In this document: one piece after another, positions 54,530 to 63,904 of the stretch
How positions within the stretch are numbered: the first letter of the stretch is position 1
Layout of the letters: each line of letters starts with the position of its first letter
Source of the DNA: an uncultured Opitutales bacterium
GTDB taxonomy: Bacteria; Verrucomicrobiota; Verrucomicrobiia; Opitutales; Intestinicryptomonadaceae
DNA length: 64,000 nucleotides
Reading direction: 5' to 3'
Assembly: GCA_900547395.1 (NCBI GenBank)
Contig: URGP01000003.1
Location: forward strand, 70,176 to 134,175
Program-made: the position numbers and the translations under genes
The notes under the pieces: model-generated
Told to the model about the DNA's origin: nothing
Database searches by the model: none
The model's input: only the letters and a program-made list of their open reading frames with translations

Positions 54530-55570
54530 TTATGAAAATTGGCGCAAAAAGCGGAGGTCGTTCGCGTAAAAATGCCTGATGTCGTCAATGGAGTGCATGA
54601 GCATTGCGACTCTTTCGACACCCAACCCGAACGCGTACCCGCTGTAAATTTCGGGGTCAATTCCCACATTTTCAAGCACGTTTGGATCGACCATTCCGCA
54701 ACCCATGATTTCAATCCAGCGGTTGCTGAGCCTGCCCATGTCGGGGCTCATGAAATCGACTTCAAAACTCGGTTCGGTGAAGGGGAAGAAACTCGGGCGC
54801 AGGCGGGTTTTCGCCTTGGCTCCGAAAAGCTCCTTGAACATATAGTCCAAAACCGCCTTCAAGTCGGTGAGCTGAACGCCCTTGTCGATGTAAAGGCATT
54901 CAATCTGGTGGAAATTCGCGGAGTGCGTGGCGTCAACCGTGTCGCGGCGAAACGCCCTTCCCGGAGCGATAATGCGTATCGGCGCGCCCTCTTTGAGCAT
55001 TGCGCGTATTTGCACGCTCGAAGTGTGGCTGCGCAGAAGATAAAGCTCGTCGGAGTGCTTTTTGACGTTCGCGATTTGCGCGTCTTTTGGCATGAACAAA
55101 GTATCCTGCGCGTCCCTTGCGGGGTGGTCGGCGGGAGTGTTCAAGGCATCGAAGCAGTACCATTCGGTTTCAAGGTCGGTGGCTTCGGCAACCGTAAAGC
55201 CTATCTTGCGGAAAATTCCGCAAACCTTGCGAATTGTCTGCGTCAGCGGATGCAGCGTGCCTTTCGGGAAATCGGGGGCGGGCAGTGAGACATCGACTTT
55301 CGCGCCAAGATTTTTTGCCATCTTTTCCCTTTCAATCCTCGCGTATGCCTCGGCAACCATAGGCTCTATCGTCTTTTTTGCGACGTTTATGAGCTTGCCG
55401 ACAACGGGGCGTTCCTTGACGTCCAAAGTCGGAATTATTTTCATGAGCGCGGTAAGCTCGCCGTTAGGACCAACGAAAGCCGCCGAAACAGATGCCACTT
55501 CCGAAGCGGTTTGCGCTTGCGGCAAAGCCGCCTTAAAACGGCTCAAAATTTCATTTATTTTTTCCTGCAT
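54530..55570 (-). CDS. pheS: Phenylalanine-tRNA ligase alpha subunit
   Basis: PheS holds the catalytic site for phenylalanine activation. Motif 2 appears as RIIAPGRAFRRDTVDATHSA and motif 3 as GYAFGLGVERVAMLMHSIDD; the coiled-coil N-terminus runs over the first 80 residues. The Phe pocket FTEPSFEVDF is present. Length is 346 residues. It is the first gene of the long unit that ends at 44996. The 5' region has an inverted repeat (CTGCGG/CCGCAG) but no T-box signature. Confidence 0.97.
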   Translation of the reverse strand: MQEKINEILSRFKAALPQAQTASEVASVSAAFVGPNGELTALMKIIPTLDVKERPVVGKLINVAKKTIEPMVAEAYARIEREKMAKNLGAKVDVSLPAPDFPKGTLHPLTQTIRKVCGIFRKIGFTVAEATDLETEWYCFDALNTPADHPARDAQDTLFMPKDAQIANVKKHSDELYLLRSHTSSVQIRAMLKEGAPIRIIAPGRAFRRDTVDATHSANFHQIECLYIDKGVQLTDLKAVLDYMFKELFGAKAKTRLRPSFFPFTEPSFEVDFMSPDMGRLSNRWIEIMGCGMVDPNVLENVGIDPEIYSGYAFGLGVERVAMLMHSIDDIRHFYANDLRFLRQFS

Positions 55571-55747
55571 AAAAATTTTTCTTTAATCCTTTTAGTTAAA
55601 GACTTCCTGCGGGCACACCGCCGCAGTATGAATATTCTTTTTGATTTTGCCCCATCGGATAAAAATCGCAAGCAAATTTATAAACAAACACAAAGGTAAA
55701 AAATAACCTTGCCATGGGAATTAAAACTTACAAAAATAAACACTATT

Positions 55748-56608
55748 ATGATGAAAAAACTATTACTTACGGGGGCGATTATTTTGTCGCTTTTAACATT
55801 CACCGCAACATTGCAGGCAAAGCCGCGCAAGGTGGCAGTACAAACATACACCTTCAACCGCTTCTCCCTTGAAGAAACAATCGAAAAGCTGAAAGGTCTT
55901 AAAATCGACGGATTGGAAGTCTATCCCGGTCAGCGTCTTTACAAAGACAAGGGCAAGGTTGACGCAAAGGGCAAGCCCATAACTTTCAACGAAAGAATGG
56001 CAAAGGAAGACATCGACGTTTTGAAAGGCTGGCTGAAAGACGCAAACTTCAAAATCGTCTCCATCGGCTGCACAGGCACTCCCGACAACGAAAACGACTT
56101 CAAAAAAACAATGAATTTCTGCAAGGAATTCGGAATCCAACGCATTATTACAGAAGCTCCCGTTCGCGCGTGGGACAGATTTGAAGAGCTTTCAGAAAAG
56201 TTCGGCAACACAGAAGTCGATCTTTGCATACATAACCATGAAAAAGGCTCAGGCAATCAATACTGGCACCCCGAAGTCGTGAAAATCCTTCTAAACGACG
56301 GCAAGTATAAGCACGTATTTTCAGGCGCAGACGTAGGACACTGGTCGCGCTGCAAACTTGACCCGATAAGCGGCTTGAAAGCCCTCAAAGGCAAGATGAA
56401 GACAATCCACTTCAAAGACCAAAAGGAATTCGGCAATCCGCAAAACCTCTGCGTTCCTTTCGGCACTGGAGAGCTTGGCTGCGTAAAAATGCTGAAAGAA
56501 CTCGATAAGCAAAAGTACGACGGCTGGTTTGTAATCGAATACGAAGCGGATTGGAACGACAACTTGGAAAAGGTCAAACAGTGCATTGACTTCCTCCGCA
56601 AGAACTAA
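55748..56608 (+). CDS. Exported sugar phosphate isomerase/epimerase-like protein
   Basis: This AP_endonuc_2 (xylose-isomerase-like) TIM-barrel protein has 286 residues from the ATG at 55748. The signal peptide is MMKKLLLTGAIILSLLTFTA. Likely metal ligands are visible in IITEAPVRAWDRF (Glu), LCIHNHEKGSGN (His), GADVGHWSRC (Asp), TIHFKDQKEF (His) and FVIEYEADW (Glu). Relatives act on keto- or amino-sugars, often secreted in this phylum together with oxidoreductases. Exact reaction is unknown. It is convergent with the helicase gene, sharing a terminator. Confidence 0.88.
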   Translation: MMKKLLLTGAIILSLLTFTATLQAKPRKVAVQTYTFNRFSLEETIEKLKGLKIDGLEVYPGQRLYKDKGKVDAKGKPITFNERMAKEDIDVLKGWLKDANFKIVSIGCTGTPDNENDFKKTMNFCKEFGIQRIITEAPVRAWDRFEELSEKFGNTEVDLCIHNHEKGSGNQYWHPEVVKILLNDGKYKHVFSGADVGHWSRCKLDPISGLKALKGKMKTIHFKDQKEFGNPQNLCVPFGTGELGCVKMLKELDKQKYDGWFVIEYEADWNDNLEKVKQCIDFLRKN

Positions 56609-56625
56609 AACACATCGCACATTTG

Positions 56626-56657
56626 AAAAAAAACGCGCTTTTTTAAGTGCGTTTTTT
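56626..56657. terminator. Bidirectional terminator
   Basis: AAAACGCGCTT and AAGTGCGTTTT pair with a TTTT loop (one G-T pair), flanked by A and T runs. It ends the plus-strand TIM-barrel gene and overlaps the stop codon of the minus-strand helicase gene. Confidence 0.8.
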
Positions 56658-58275
56658 ATTGCCTTTTTTCAAGCAAAAAATCGGCAGTTTGCGGGTTTGC
56701 AAAAATGAAAAGCCCCGCTTTCGCGCGGGTTGCCCCAACATAGAAAAGCCTTTTAGCCTCCGAAGTTGAAATATCGTCAACATCGCAAAGCAAAACAAAG
56801 TCCTGCTCCAAGCCCTTGAAGTCGTCAACATAAGAGCAGGTAATTTTTTGGTCCTCCTCGTTTTTTGAAAATCTGCCGCCCCAAATGCGCGAATTTAAAA
56901 GCTTTTGAAGGCTCGGCATACCGCGCTTCATGGAAAGAACCGCAATAGCGTTTTGCGGAGTTGCGTCCCTTAAAAGAGACTCCAACACCGACCCGATTTT
57001 TGCTGCGGCATCCTCGTCCGACTTGCACGAATAAATGTTTAAATCCGAACCGTCATCGGGGCTTGAATTTAAATAGTTTTCATACCCGCTTTCAAACTGC
57101 GCCACATTGCCCACGAGTTTCGCGACCGATTTCGGATTGCGGCAGTTGTATGAAAGCTTGCAAATTACGGGGCGGAACTTTGCCTTAAACTCGTCGAATT
57201 TTTTGCGCCAGTCGGAATCGTAGGGCTTCGAGAAATAGTCCCCGAACATAATCCATTTCCCGTTCAAAATGCCGCCTTTCAAAATCGAATTGAATTTCTC
57301 GAAAATGTCCCTGTCCAAAAAATCCTGTGCCTCGTCCAAAACAAGGAAATCAACGCCATCGGGATGAAATGACTTTATCTCGTCGTATTTGCGCAAGAAC
57401 TTATCAGAAGAGCCGACAAAATGGCGCGGATAGTCGAGATTAGCCTCCTCTTTTAAATATTTGCCGAGAGAATTTGCGGGCGTCACAAAAACGACCGAAG
57501 AATTTTTAGAAACCCTCCTTGCGTATTCAATCGCCATCACGGTTTTTCCCGTTCCCGCAAGCCCGTCAACCACAATGCGGTCGTTTGCAATGACGCTGTC
57601 CAAAATTTTGAACTGCTCATGCGTGTATTTTCTCGACTGAACTTCGACTTCCGACATTCTTTCGCGCGGAGAAAGCATCGCGTCAAAATCAGGGCGCAAG
57701 AGTTCGAGCATCAAGCTGAATTTTTCCCCGACAAAGTCTCCGATGACCAGTCCGTGCCGCTTCGTCTGCCTCTCAAAAATATCCCGAAGCATACGCGTAA
57801 ATCCGCGCTTTTCCAAATCGGAAGCGTCGATGAAATCATCGTCGTCCCACTCTTTCGCCCCGCCGATTTTCAAGTTTCTGAACCTGCAATTCGTAAATGC
57901 CACTATCGGGAAAAACGGAACATTTCTAAGTTCGGCGCATTCGCCCTTTATGCGCCGCATAAGCGAAAAAGTATTGTCCTTTACCTGCTTAAACGGGCCT
58001 CTGGCGTCCCTGTAATTTCCGCTCCCATAACGCCAAATGCCGCCCTTTCTTGAAATTTTAGACGAAGCCTTGACTTCCATGCAAAAAACTCCGCATCCCT
58101 TCACGAGAATCACGAAATCCACTTCGCCCTCGCCCTGGGTGGAATGTTTGGGAATGTCGAAAGAATGCAAAACAATCCAGTCTTTTGAAAAATCGTCATG
58201 CTCGAAAGCCCTGAAAAGTTTTTCCTCTCCCGACGAATGGTTGTCTATGTAAACAGGTGGAATGAGTCGCGCCAT
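56656..58275 (-). CDS. NERD nuclease-helicase fusion protein
   Basis: The 539-residue protein combines an N-terminal nuclease-related domain (NERD; about residues 10-130) and a superfamily I-type helicase/ATPase. NERD motifs are GEGEVDFVILVKGCGVFCME and VKAS, giving Asp53, Glu67 and Lys69. The ATPase has Walker A GLAGTGKT (238-245), Walker B LVLDEAQD (311-318), a Q-like motif (KYTHEQFKILDSVIANDR) and the late helicase motif FYVGATRAKAGLFI. Such proteins may act in DNA repair or defence; the role is unknown. It is transcribed alone, convergent with the upstream plus-strand gene. Confidence 0.88.
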   Translation of the reverse strand: MARLIPPVYIDNHSSGEEKLFRAFEHDDFSKDWIVLHSFDIPKHSTQGEGEVDFVILVKGCGVFCMEVKASSKISRKGGIWRYGSGNYRDARGPFKQVKDNTFSLMRRIKGECAELRNVPFFPIVAFTNCRFRNLKIGGAKEWDDDDFIDASDLEKRGFTRMLRDIFERQTKRHGLVIGDFVGEKFSLMLELLRPDFDAMLSPRERMSEVEVQSRKYTHEQFKILDSVIANDRIVVDGLAGTGKTVMAIEYARRVSKNSSVVFVTPANSLGKYLKEEANLDYPRHFVGSSDKFLRKYDEIKSFHPDGVDFLVLDEAQDFLDRDIFEKFNSILKGGILNGKWIMFGDYFSKPYDSDWRKKFDEFKAKFRPVICKLSYNCRNPKSVAKLVGNVAQFESGYENYLNSSPDDGSDLNIYSCKSDEDAAAKIGSVLESLLRDATPQNAIAVLSMKRGMPSLQKLLNSRIWGGRFSKNEEDQKITCSYVDDFKGLEQDFVLLCDVDDISTSEAKRLFYVGATRAKAGLFIFANPQTADFLLEKRQ

Positions 58276-58310
58276 TCTTGCAGAAAAACGATTTTATTTA
58301 ATTAAAACAC

Positions 58311-58357
58311 AAAAAAAACCGCAACGCCGCGCAAATTGCAATGCGCGGGAATTGCGG
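58311..58357 (-). terminator. Rho-independent terminator after rubrerythrin
   Basis: On the minus strand CCGCAA ... CCGCGCA / TGCGCGG ... TTGCGG form a long GC-rich stem with a small internal loop, followed by eight T. It lies 30 bases after the rubrerythrin stop. Confidence 0.88.
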
Positions 58358-58386
58358 AATGTAAGAAAAGCAAACTTTCAAATCGC

Positions 58387-58929
58387 TTAATAGTTTTCAG
58401 CGCGGATTTCAAAATAAGCCTGAGGATGGGCGCACACAGGGCACATTGCGGGAGCCTTTTTACCCACATGCAAATGCCCGCAATTCTGGCAATGCCAAAC
58501 GACTTCCCCGTCGCGCTCAAACACGATGCCTTCTTTGATGTTGTCCGCAAGCTTCAAATATCTTTCTTCATGTTCCTTTTCAATTTTTGCGACCATTTTG
58601 AAAAGCGCGGCAATCTTAGTGAAGCCCTCTTCTTCGGCAGTCTTTGCAAAACCCGCATACATATCGGTCCATTCATAGTTTTCGCCTGCCGCGGCGTCTT
58701 TTAAATTTGAAAGAGTGTCGCCAATCTGACCGCCTTCCTGCAAGAGCTTGAACCAAATCTTAGCGTGCTCCTTTTCGTTGTTTGCGGTTTCTTCAAAGAG
58801 GGCGGCTATCTGGTTGTAGCCCTCTTTCTTCGCCTTTGAAGCATAGAAAGTGTATTTGTTGCGAGCCTTTGATTCGCCCGCAAACGCTTCCCACAAGTTT
58901 GCTTCCGTCTTTGAGCCTTTGAATTCCAT
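58387..58929 (-). CDS. Rubrerythrin
   Basis: Rubrerythrin reduces hydrogen peroxide in anaerobes. The 180-residue protein has the diiron ligands in a four-helix bundle (Glu-rich helices with [11 protein letters not shown] near 50-60 and [11 protein letters not shown] near 117-124) and a C-terminal rubredoxin domain with Cys147, Cys150, Cys163 and Cys166 ([20 protein letters not shown]). It suggests an anaerobic or microaerobic life-style. Single-gene unit with its own terminator. Confidence 0.96.
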   Translation of the reverse strand: MEFKGSKTEANLWEAFAGESKARNKYTFYASKAKKEGYNQIAALFEETANNEKEHAKIWFKLLQEGGQIGDTLSNLKDAAAGENYEWTDMYAGFAKTAEEEGFTKIAALFKMVAKIEKEHEERYLKLADNIKEGIVFERDGEVVWHCQNCGHLHVGKKAPAMCPVCAHPQAYFEIRAENY

Positions 58930-59136
58930 ATAATTTTCTCCTTCGTGCTGTTTTATCGAAATTAAAAGAATAGCTTAAAACAATGGAATATTGTTTTATT
59001 TATATATAATAATTTCGTCAAGAAACTTTTAAAGTTAAAAAACGTCTGCCCGAAAACGGAATTTTACGCGCAAAAGAGTTTTGTCTGCCAAAATCACTCC
59101 GCATAAAAGGTGAAAAAAGGCACATTGCAAACGCCG

Positions 59137-59170
59137 TAAAAAATGCGGCAAAATAAAAATTCTGCCGCAT
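59137..59170 (-). terminator. Rho-independent terminator after the HAD gene
   Basis: On the minus strand ATGCGGCA and TGCCGCAT form an 8-base-pair stem around a 12-base loop, followed by a T-run. It lies 9 bases after the HAD hydrolase stop. Confidence 0.8.
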
Positions 59171-59179
59171 AAAGATTTA

Positions 59180-60184
59180 TTACATCAAAAACCCGCCCAT
59201 CTCGGCGAAATTTTCAAAGTATTTGTAGCATAGAGCCTTTGTGCCGCTTTTTATTATGTTGCCGTCGGCAAGCCCCATCGCGGCAAAACCCGCAAGTCGA
59301 ACTGAACAAATGCCCGCGCCGCTGTCTTCAATTCCGACAACGCTCGCCCTGTCCGCAAAGTCGATGCCAAGCCCGACCTTGGCAACTTCCGCATAAAGCC
59401 ACGGATGCGGCTTCGGGGAAAGCTCTCCCAAAGTTCCCGCCTCGCCCTTTCTAAGTGGGAATCCCGCCGTTATTATGGCGTCGTAAAAGTCTTTGGGGTC
59501 TCCCATTCCGAGAGACTGAAAGCCGTTTAAGATTTCGGGCCACGCCTTTTCGTAAAGCCCCGAAGTCACCAAGCCGATTTTTATGTTCTTGGATTTCAGC
59601 GCAAGCAGAAAATCTTTTATCCCATCTGTCGGAGTGAACGCCCCGGGGCGTCCCCTGCCCTGCATGATTTCGTTCATTTCAAAATGAGTGTGCTTGAAAT
59701 AAAAACCGCGCGCCTCTTCGAGAGTTTTATCGGGGCAGTATTTGTTTATGCAGTGGCTCAAATGCTCCGAAACGCTGTGCCCCGAAACGAACGGAAGGTC
59801 TGCTTCTTCAAGCTGAAATTTGTCGTCACCCAGAAGGCTTGCCGTTGTTTTTTCGATAATCCAAATCCAGAAGCTTTCGCTCTTTATGGTCGTGCCGTCA
59901 AGATCCATCAGAACCGCCTTCAACGGCTTTTTGACATCTACGCCGCTTACGGGATAATAGGCGGGATAGCCAAGCTCGCTTTTGACGTGCGCGAAAGTTT
60001 TGTCGTCGAAAGCAACGAACTCAACCTTTTTGTCGCCCGTTGCGCAGACTGCGTTTACGCCGTCTTTGCCTACGGAAAATCTGCCGTCGGAAGTTGCGTC
60101 CATATCCCAAAACATGGAGTCTGCGCCGAAAGTTCCCAAATTCGGGAACGTGATTTCTCTTTCAAGTTTTTTCATAAATCGCAT
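59180..60184 (-). CDS. HAD superfamily hydrolase with extra N-terminal domain
   Basis: The protein has a HAD phosphatase/phosphomutase core with motif I KAVLMDLDGTTIKSES (catalytic Asp94 and Asp96 counted from the start at 60184), motif II VTSG, and motif III/IV GELSPKPHPWLYAEV with VVGIEDSGAG. The first 85 residues (FGADSMFWDMDATSDGRFSV and so on) are not part of a normal HAD protein and I do not recognise them. Two ATG codons (60184, 60175) are possible; neither has a clear ribosome-binding site. Substrate unknown. It diverges from the glycoside hydrolase gene. Confidence 0.85.
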   Translation of the reverse strand: MRFMKKLEREITFPNLGTFGADSMFWDMDATSDGRFSVGKDGVNAVCATGDKKVEFVAFDDKTFAHVKSELGYPAYYPVSGVDVKKPLKAVLMDLDGTTIKSESFWIWIIEKTTASLLGDDKFQLEEADLPFVSGHSVSEHLSHCINKYCPDKTLEEARGFYFKHTHFEMNEIMQGRGRPGAFTPTDGIKDFLLALKSKNIKIGLVTSGLYEKAWPEILNGFQSLGMGDPKDFYDAIITAGFPLRKGEAGTLGELSPKPHPWLYAEVAKVGLGIDFADRASVVGIEDSGAGICSVRLAGFAAMGLADGNIIKSGTKALCYKYFENFAEMGGFLM

Positions 60185-60327
60185 TAAAAAATTACTTGCG
60201 GAATTTATCCCAAAGCCCGCCGCCGTTTTCAAGATTTTTTTTGACAGTCAAAAATCTTTTGATTTTCTTGAAAGGGCAAAAATGAAAAACCTTGCGGAAA
60301 TTTTCCGCATTCGGAGGAAAAGCATTT

Positions 60328-63300
60328 ATGAAAACACTAAAAAGCGCATTGATTGCATGGATATGCCTTGCGGCGGCATTTGCGTTTGCCGATACTCGCC
60401 ATGTCCGAAAACTTGAGGGAGAAGGCTGGAACTTGTGGCTCGACAGGGACGCAAAGTATCAAGACGACACCCTCTATATAAACAAGTCAGACATTCAAAA
60501 AATAAAGGACGGCAAGCCCGACTGGCTGAAACAAGTCGATGTAAAGGAAATGAAAGCGGCAGAGCCAACCTGCGGCTGGGAAAACCTCTTTTCAAAGACC
60601 GCCGATTGGCGCGAAGCCGAAAAGGCGTGGAAAGACAAGAGCATAAGCCTGAAAGTCTCGGTCCCCTCCACCGTTGAGGAGTATTTCTTTGACGCAATTT
60701 CAGGCAAAAACATGGGAAAAGGCGCGTCGGGAGACTATCGCGGCGTCAGCTGGTGGGGGCGCAAATTCAACATCCCTGCGGAAGCCAAAGGCAGGCGCGT
60801 CAAGCTGCTTTTTAAAGAGGGCGTGCGCCACCGCGCGGAAGTGTTTGTGAATAGGAAACTTGCGGGGTACGAACTCGTCTTGCAGTCTCCCTTTGAAATC
60901 GACATAACCGACATCGTAAATTACGGGGCTGAAAACGAGCTCGCCGTCCGCATTACCGACGCAAACGGAAATTTCAGCTGGGGAGACTATATTTTCGCGA
61001 AATGGGGCAAGTATCAATTCCCGCTTTCGCACGGCTTTGGCGGAATTATGGGCGGAGTTGACGTGGTTATGGAAAACGACATTCACGTTTCAAACATTTT
61101 CGTGAAAAACAAATTCGCCTTGCGCGACATCGACACCCTCGTTGAAATCGCAAACGACTCAAATTCGCCAAAAACCATATTTGCGGAAGCCGAAGTCATA
61201 GAAAATTGGATTGATGGCAAAAAGGCGGCAAAACCAAAAACCATATTCTCGGCAGGCATAGGCAAGTTTGAAATTCCCGCAAACTCCTCTAAAATAGTGG
61301 AATTCAACGCATTCGTTGAAAGCGCGAAATTGTGGGACATCGGAAACTCAAACCTCTACGACATGAAAATCACCCTGAAAGACGAAAACGGAAAAATTCT
61401 CGACTCGTTTTCAGACCGTTTCGGATTCAGATTTTTCGAGGCGAGGGGAATAGGAAACGACGCCAAATTTTACCTAAACGGCAGGCGCGTTTTCCTGCTG
61501 TCTGCAATCAGCTGGAGCTTTTGGCCCTGCAACGGAATGATACCGACAAAAGAGCTTGCAAGAAAGCATGTTGAATCCGCAAAAAAACTCGGCATGAACA
61601 TGATAAACTTCCACAGAAGCCGCGGCAACCATGAAGTCCTAAACGCCGCCGACGAGCTTGGCGTGCTCTACTACGAAGAGCCGGGCGGTTTCAGCACATA
61701 CAGAGTAAAGGGGCAGAACATGGACGGCGTCGATACTTCCATCGCACACGAAATCTGCCGCCAAAAACTCCTGCGCATGGTAAAAGACCACCGCAACCAC
61801 CCGTCTCTTGTAATATATAATATGGTAAACGAACCGGGCTGGCAACCGGACGACTTGGCAAAAGAAGCGATGTCTGCCGCGCACATGCTCGACCCCACGC
61901 GCTTCATATCCTACGGTTCGGGATTCATGGGAATGAAAAACTCCGAACCCATAAAGCTCCACATGCTCCCCTACGACCCAAAGCAATATACAGTCGGCTA
62001 TTGCGACATTCATAACGCGGGCAACTCCCCCGGGGTGTACGTCGATTCCAACTACAATTCTCCGACAGGCTTTTTGAGAAACGAGCGCGACGAAACGGAA
62101 ATTTTCGTCTGGGGCGAAGAAGGCGCGCTTGCAACTCCCCCTCAACTCGAACTTATACAGGAAGAGAAAAAGGGAAAGCCCAACGGCTGGGACGGGCAGG
62201 AATATGACGCCTGGTACAACGGCTATAAAAATTATATCGAAGAAAAGGGTCTGAAACAAAACTTCCCGTCCATCACAAAACTAATCACCTCAATGGGCGA
62301 CATAATGTATTACGAGCACGGCAGGCTTCTTGAAAACGCGAGAATTGCCGACGGCGCGGAAATATACGTCTTAAACGGATACGAGGACATGAAAGACGAC
62401 AACCTTTCGGGGGCGGTTGACTGCTATCGAAATCTAAAAGGCTCGCCAGAACTCATCGCAAACCACATGAAGCCCCTTGCAGTCGCCGTGAAGGCGCGCG
62501 AAAAATTAGCCCATGTGGGGGACGTAAACATATTCGACTTGTTCGTGCTAAACGAAAACGTCCTGCCTGCGGGAGAATACGGCATCACAGCAAGCGTGCG
62601 CACTCCGAAAGGCGCGGAAAGAAAAATCCATAACGGGACGGCGCGCGTTTCGGGCGGCGAAAAGTTCAGCGACTTGGCTTGCGAAAACCTGAAAGTCGAA
62701 TTAAACGACGGCGCGGGGCACTACATAATAACCGCAGAACTCTTCGACAGGGACGGAAAGCGCATTGCAACCGGCAAAGACGAAATGTTTGCCATCGACT
62801 ACAAAAGCGGCGAAATAAAATCAAAAGGCGCGATTGTCGGCGGCGGCGGAGAGTATGCAAGGTTTGCAAACGACATCTTAAAAGCCGACCTCAAACCCTA
62901 CTCCGAAAACATGGGGCGTCTTGACTACATTCTCCTTGCGCCGACCGACCAGGGCAAAATGTTCAAGACTATTTCACCGTTTAATTTCCGCTCAAAAGAC
63001 GGCAAAAACATCGGGCTAAATCTCGACTATTACCGCGGAAAGAAATTCGATATGCCTCTCGACAAAAGAATTTCAACCGCGCCCATAGACTTCAATTTAA
63101 AGTCCAAGCTGATTCCGGGCTACGACATACTGGGAACGGTCGATTTCTCGCTTAGATGGGAAGGTTTCGTAATTTCCGACTACACGGGAAAAGTCGAGTT
63201 TGAATTTGCCTGCGACGACGGCGCAAGAGTTTGGTTTGACGGAGAGCTTGTTTTCGACAAATGGTCAAACGGGCCTAAAACCGTGCGCACATTCTCGCGC

Positions 63301-63873
63301 GAAATGCAGGCGGGCAAAATGTACTCCATAAAAATCGAAGCCTATCAAGACGGCGGCGACTGGCTTTCAAGCCTGAAATGGAAGCTTCCTGTTCCCGAAA
63401 CCAAGGTCGATTTGAATGCCCTCTTAAAGCGCGTCTTTGAAGACGGCACAAAGCTGATACTGATAGAAGGCGCGGAAGAATGGCTTAAAGAGCTTAAAAA
63501 TCTCGGAGCATTCCCCGAATACCAAGTATTCCACCCCCACAAGACATGGGTCGGGCACAACATGTTCGTAAAAGACCATCCTTTCTTCGACGGATTGCCC
63601 GTAAACTGCGGAATGAACTGGGAATACCAAAGCCTCGTTGTTTACGACGGACCAAAGCATTTCGGGCTTGTGATGAAAGGCGAAGAACCTTTGGTTGGCC
63701 TTGTGGGCGTTCCGCTAAGGGGAATTGCAACAAGCGTCGGCATGGTAAATTACGGCAAGGGCAAGATTGTATTTTCAAGCCTTGACATAGCCCCGAATTT
63801 GGCTGTTGACACCAAGCCTTCAAACACCCCCAAAAAGATATTCTCAAACATTCTAAAATGGGCGGAGAAATAA
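60328..63873 (+). CDS. Secreted family 2 glycoside hydrolase with PA14 domain
   Basis: The start ATG at 60328 follows GGAGG by 10 bases and gives a signal peptide (MKTLKSALIAWICLAAAFAF). The 1181-residue protein has the sugar-binding N-domain (PSTVEEYFFDAISG, RGVSWWGRKFNIPAEAKGRR), beta-sandwich, and a TIM barrel with the acid/base Glu in VIYNMVNEPGWQPDD (near 502) and a likely nucleophile in IFVWGEEGALATPP (near 597). A PA14 sugar-binding domain spans about 920-1025 (DYTGKVEFEFACDDGARVWF), followed by a ThuA-like end (HPFFDGLPV, GLVMKGEEP). The glycosidic substrate (beta-galactoside, mannoside or glucuronide) cannot be told from sequence. The next feature is an insertion-sequence end. Confidence 0.9.
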   Translation: MKTLKSALIAWICLAAAFAFADTRHVRKLEGEGWNLWLDRDAKYQDDTLYINKSDIQKIKDGKPDWLKQVDVKEMKAAEPTCGWENLFSKTADWREAEKAWKDKSISLKVSVPSTVEEYFFDAISGKNMGKGASGDYRGVSWWGRKFNIPAEAKGRRVKLLFKEGVRHRAEVFVNRKLAGYELVLQSPFEIDITDIVNYGAENELAVRITDANGNFSWGDYIFAKWGKYQFPLSHGFGGIMGGVDVVMENDIHVSNIFVKNKFALRDIDTLVEIANDSNSPKTIFAEAEVIENWIDGKKAAKPKTIFSAGIGKFEIPANSSKIVEFNAFVESAKLWDIGNSNLYDMKITLKDENGKILDSFSDRFGFRFFEARGIGNDAKFYLNGRRVFLLSAISWSFWPCNGMIPTKELARKHVESAKKLGMNMINFHRSRGNHEVLNAADELGVLYYEEPGGFSTYRVKGQNMDGVDTSIAHEICRQKLLRMVKDHRNHPSLVIYNMVNEPGWQPDDLAKEAMSAAHMLDPTRFISYGSGFMGMKNSEPIKLHMLPYDPKQYTVGYCDIHNAGNSPGVYVDSNYNSPTGFLRNERDETEIFVWGEEGALATPPQLELIQEEKKGKPNGWDGQEYDAWYNGYKNYIEEKGLKQNFPSITKLITSMGDIMYYEHGRLLENARIADGAEIYVLNGYEDMKDDNLSGAVDCYRNLKGSPELIANHMKPLAVAVKAREKLAHVGDVNIFDLFVLNENVLPAGEYGITASVRTPKGAERKIHNGTARVSGGEKFSDLACENLKVELNDGAGHYIITAELFDRDGKRIATGKDEMFAIDYKSGEIKSKGAIVGGGGEYARFANDILKADLKPYSENMGRLDYILLAPTDQGKMFKTISPFNFRSKDGKNIGLNLDYYRGKKFDMPLDKRISTAPIDFNLKSKLIPGYDILGTVDFSLRWEGFVISDYTGKVEFEFACDDGARVWFDGELVFDKWSNGPKTVRTFSREMQAGKMYSIKIEAYQDGGDWLSSLKWKLPVPETKVDLNALLKRVFEDGTKLILIEGAEEWLKELKNLGAFPEYQVFHPHKTWVGHNMFVKDHPFFDGLPVNCGMNWEYQSLVVYDGPKHFGLVMKGEEPLVGLVGVPLRGIATSVGMVNYGKGKIVFSSLDIAPNLAVDTKPSNTPKKIFSNILKWAEK

Positions 63874-63904
63874 GCAATCCGCCAAATAAAAAAGACGCCT
63901 TTTA

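Noticed and set aside
55571..55747. Possible T-box or leader peptide before pheS
   Set aside because: There is an inverted repeat but no T-box GGUGGNACCGCG core, and the 23-codon open frame there runs on the opposite strand.
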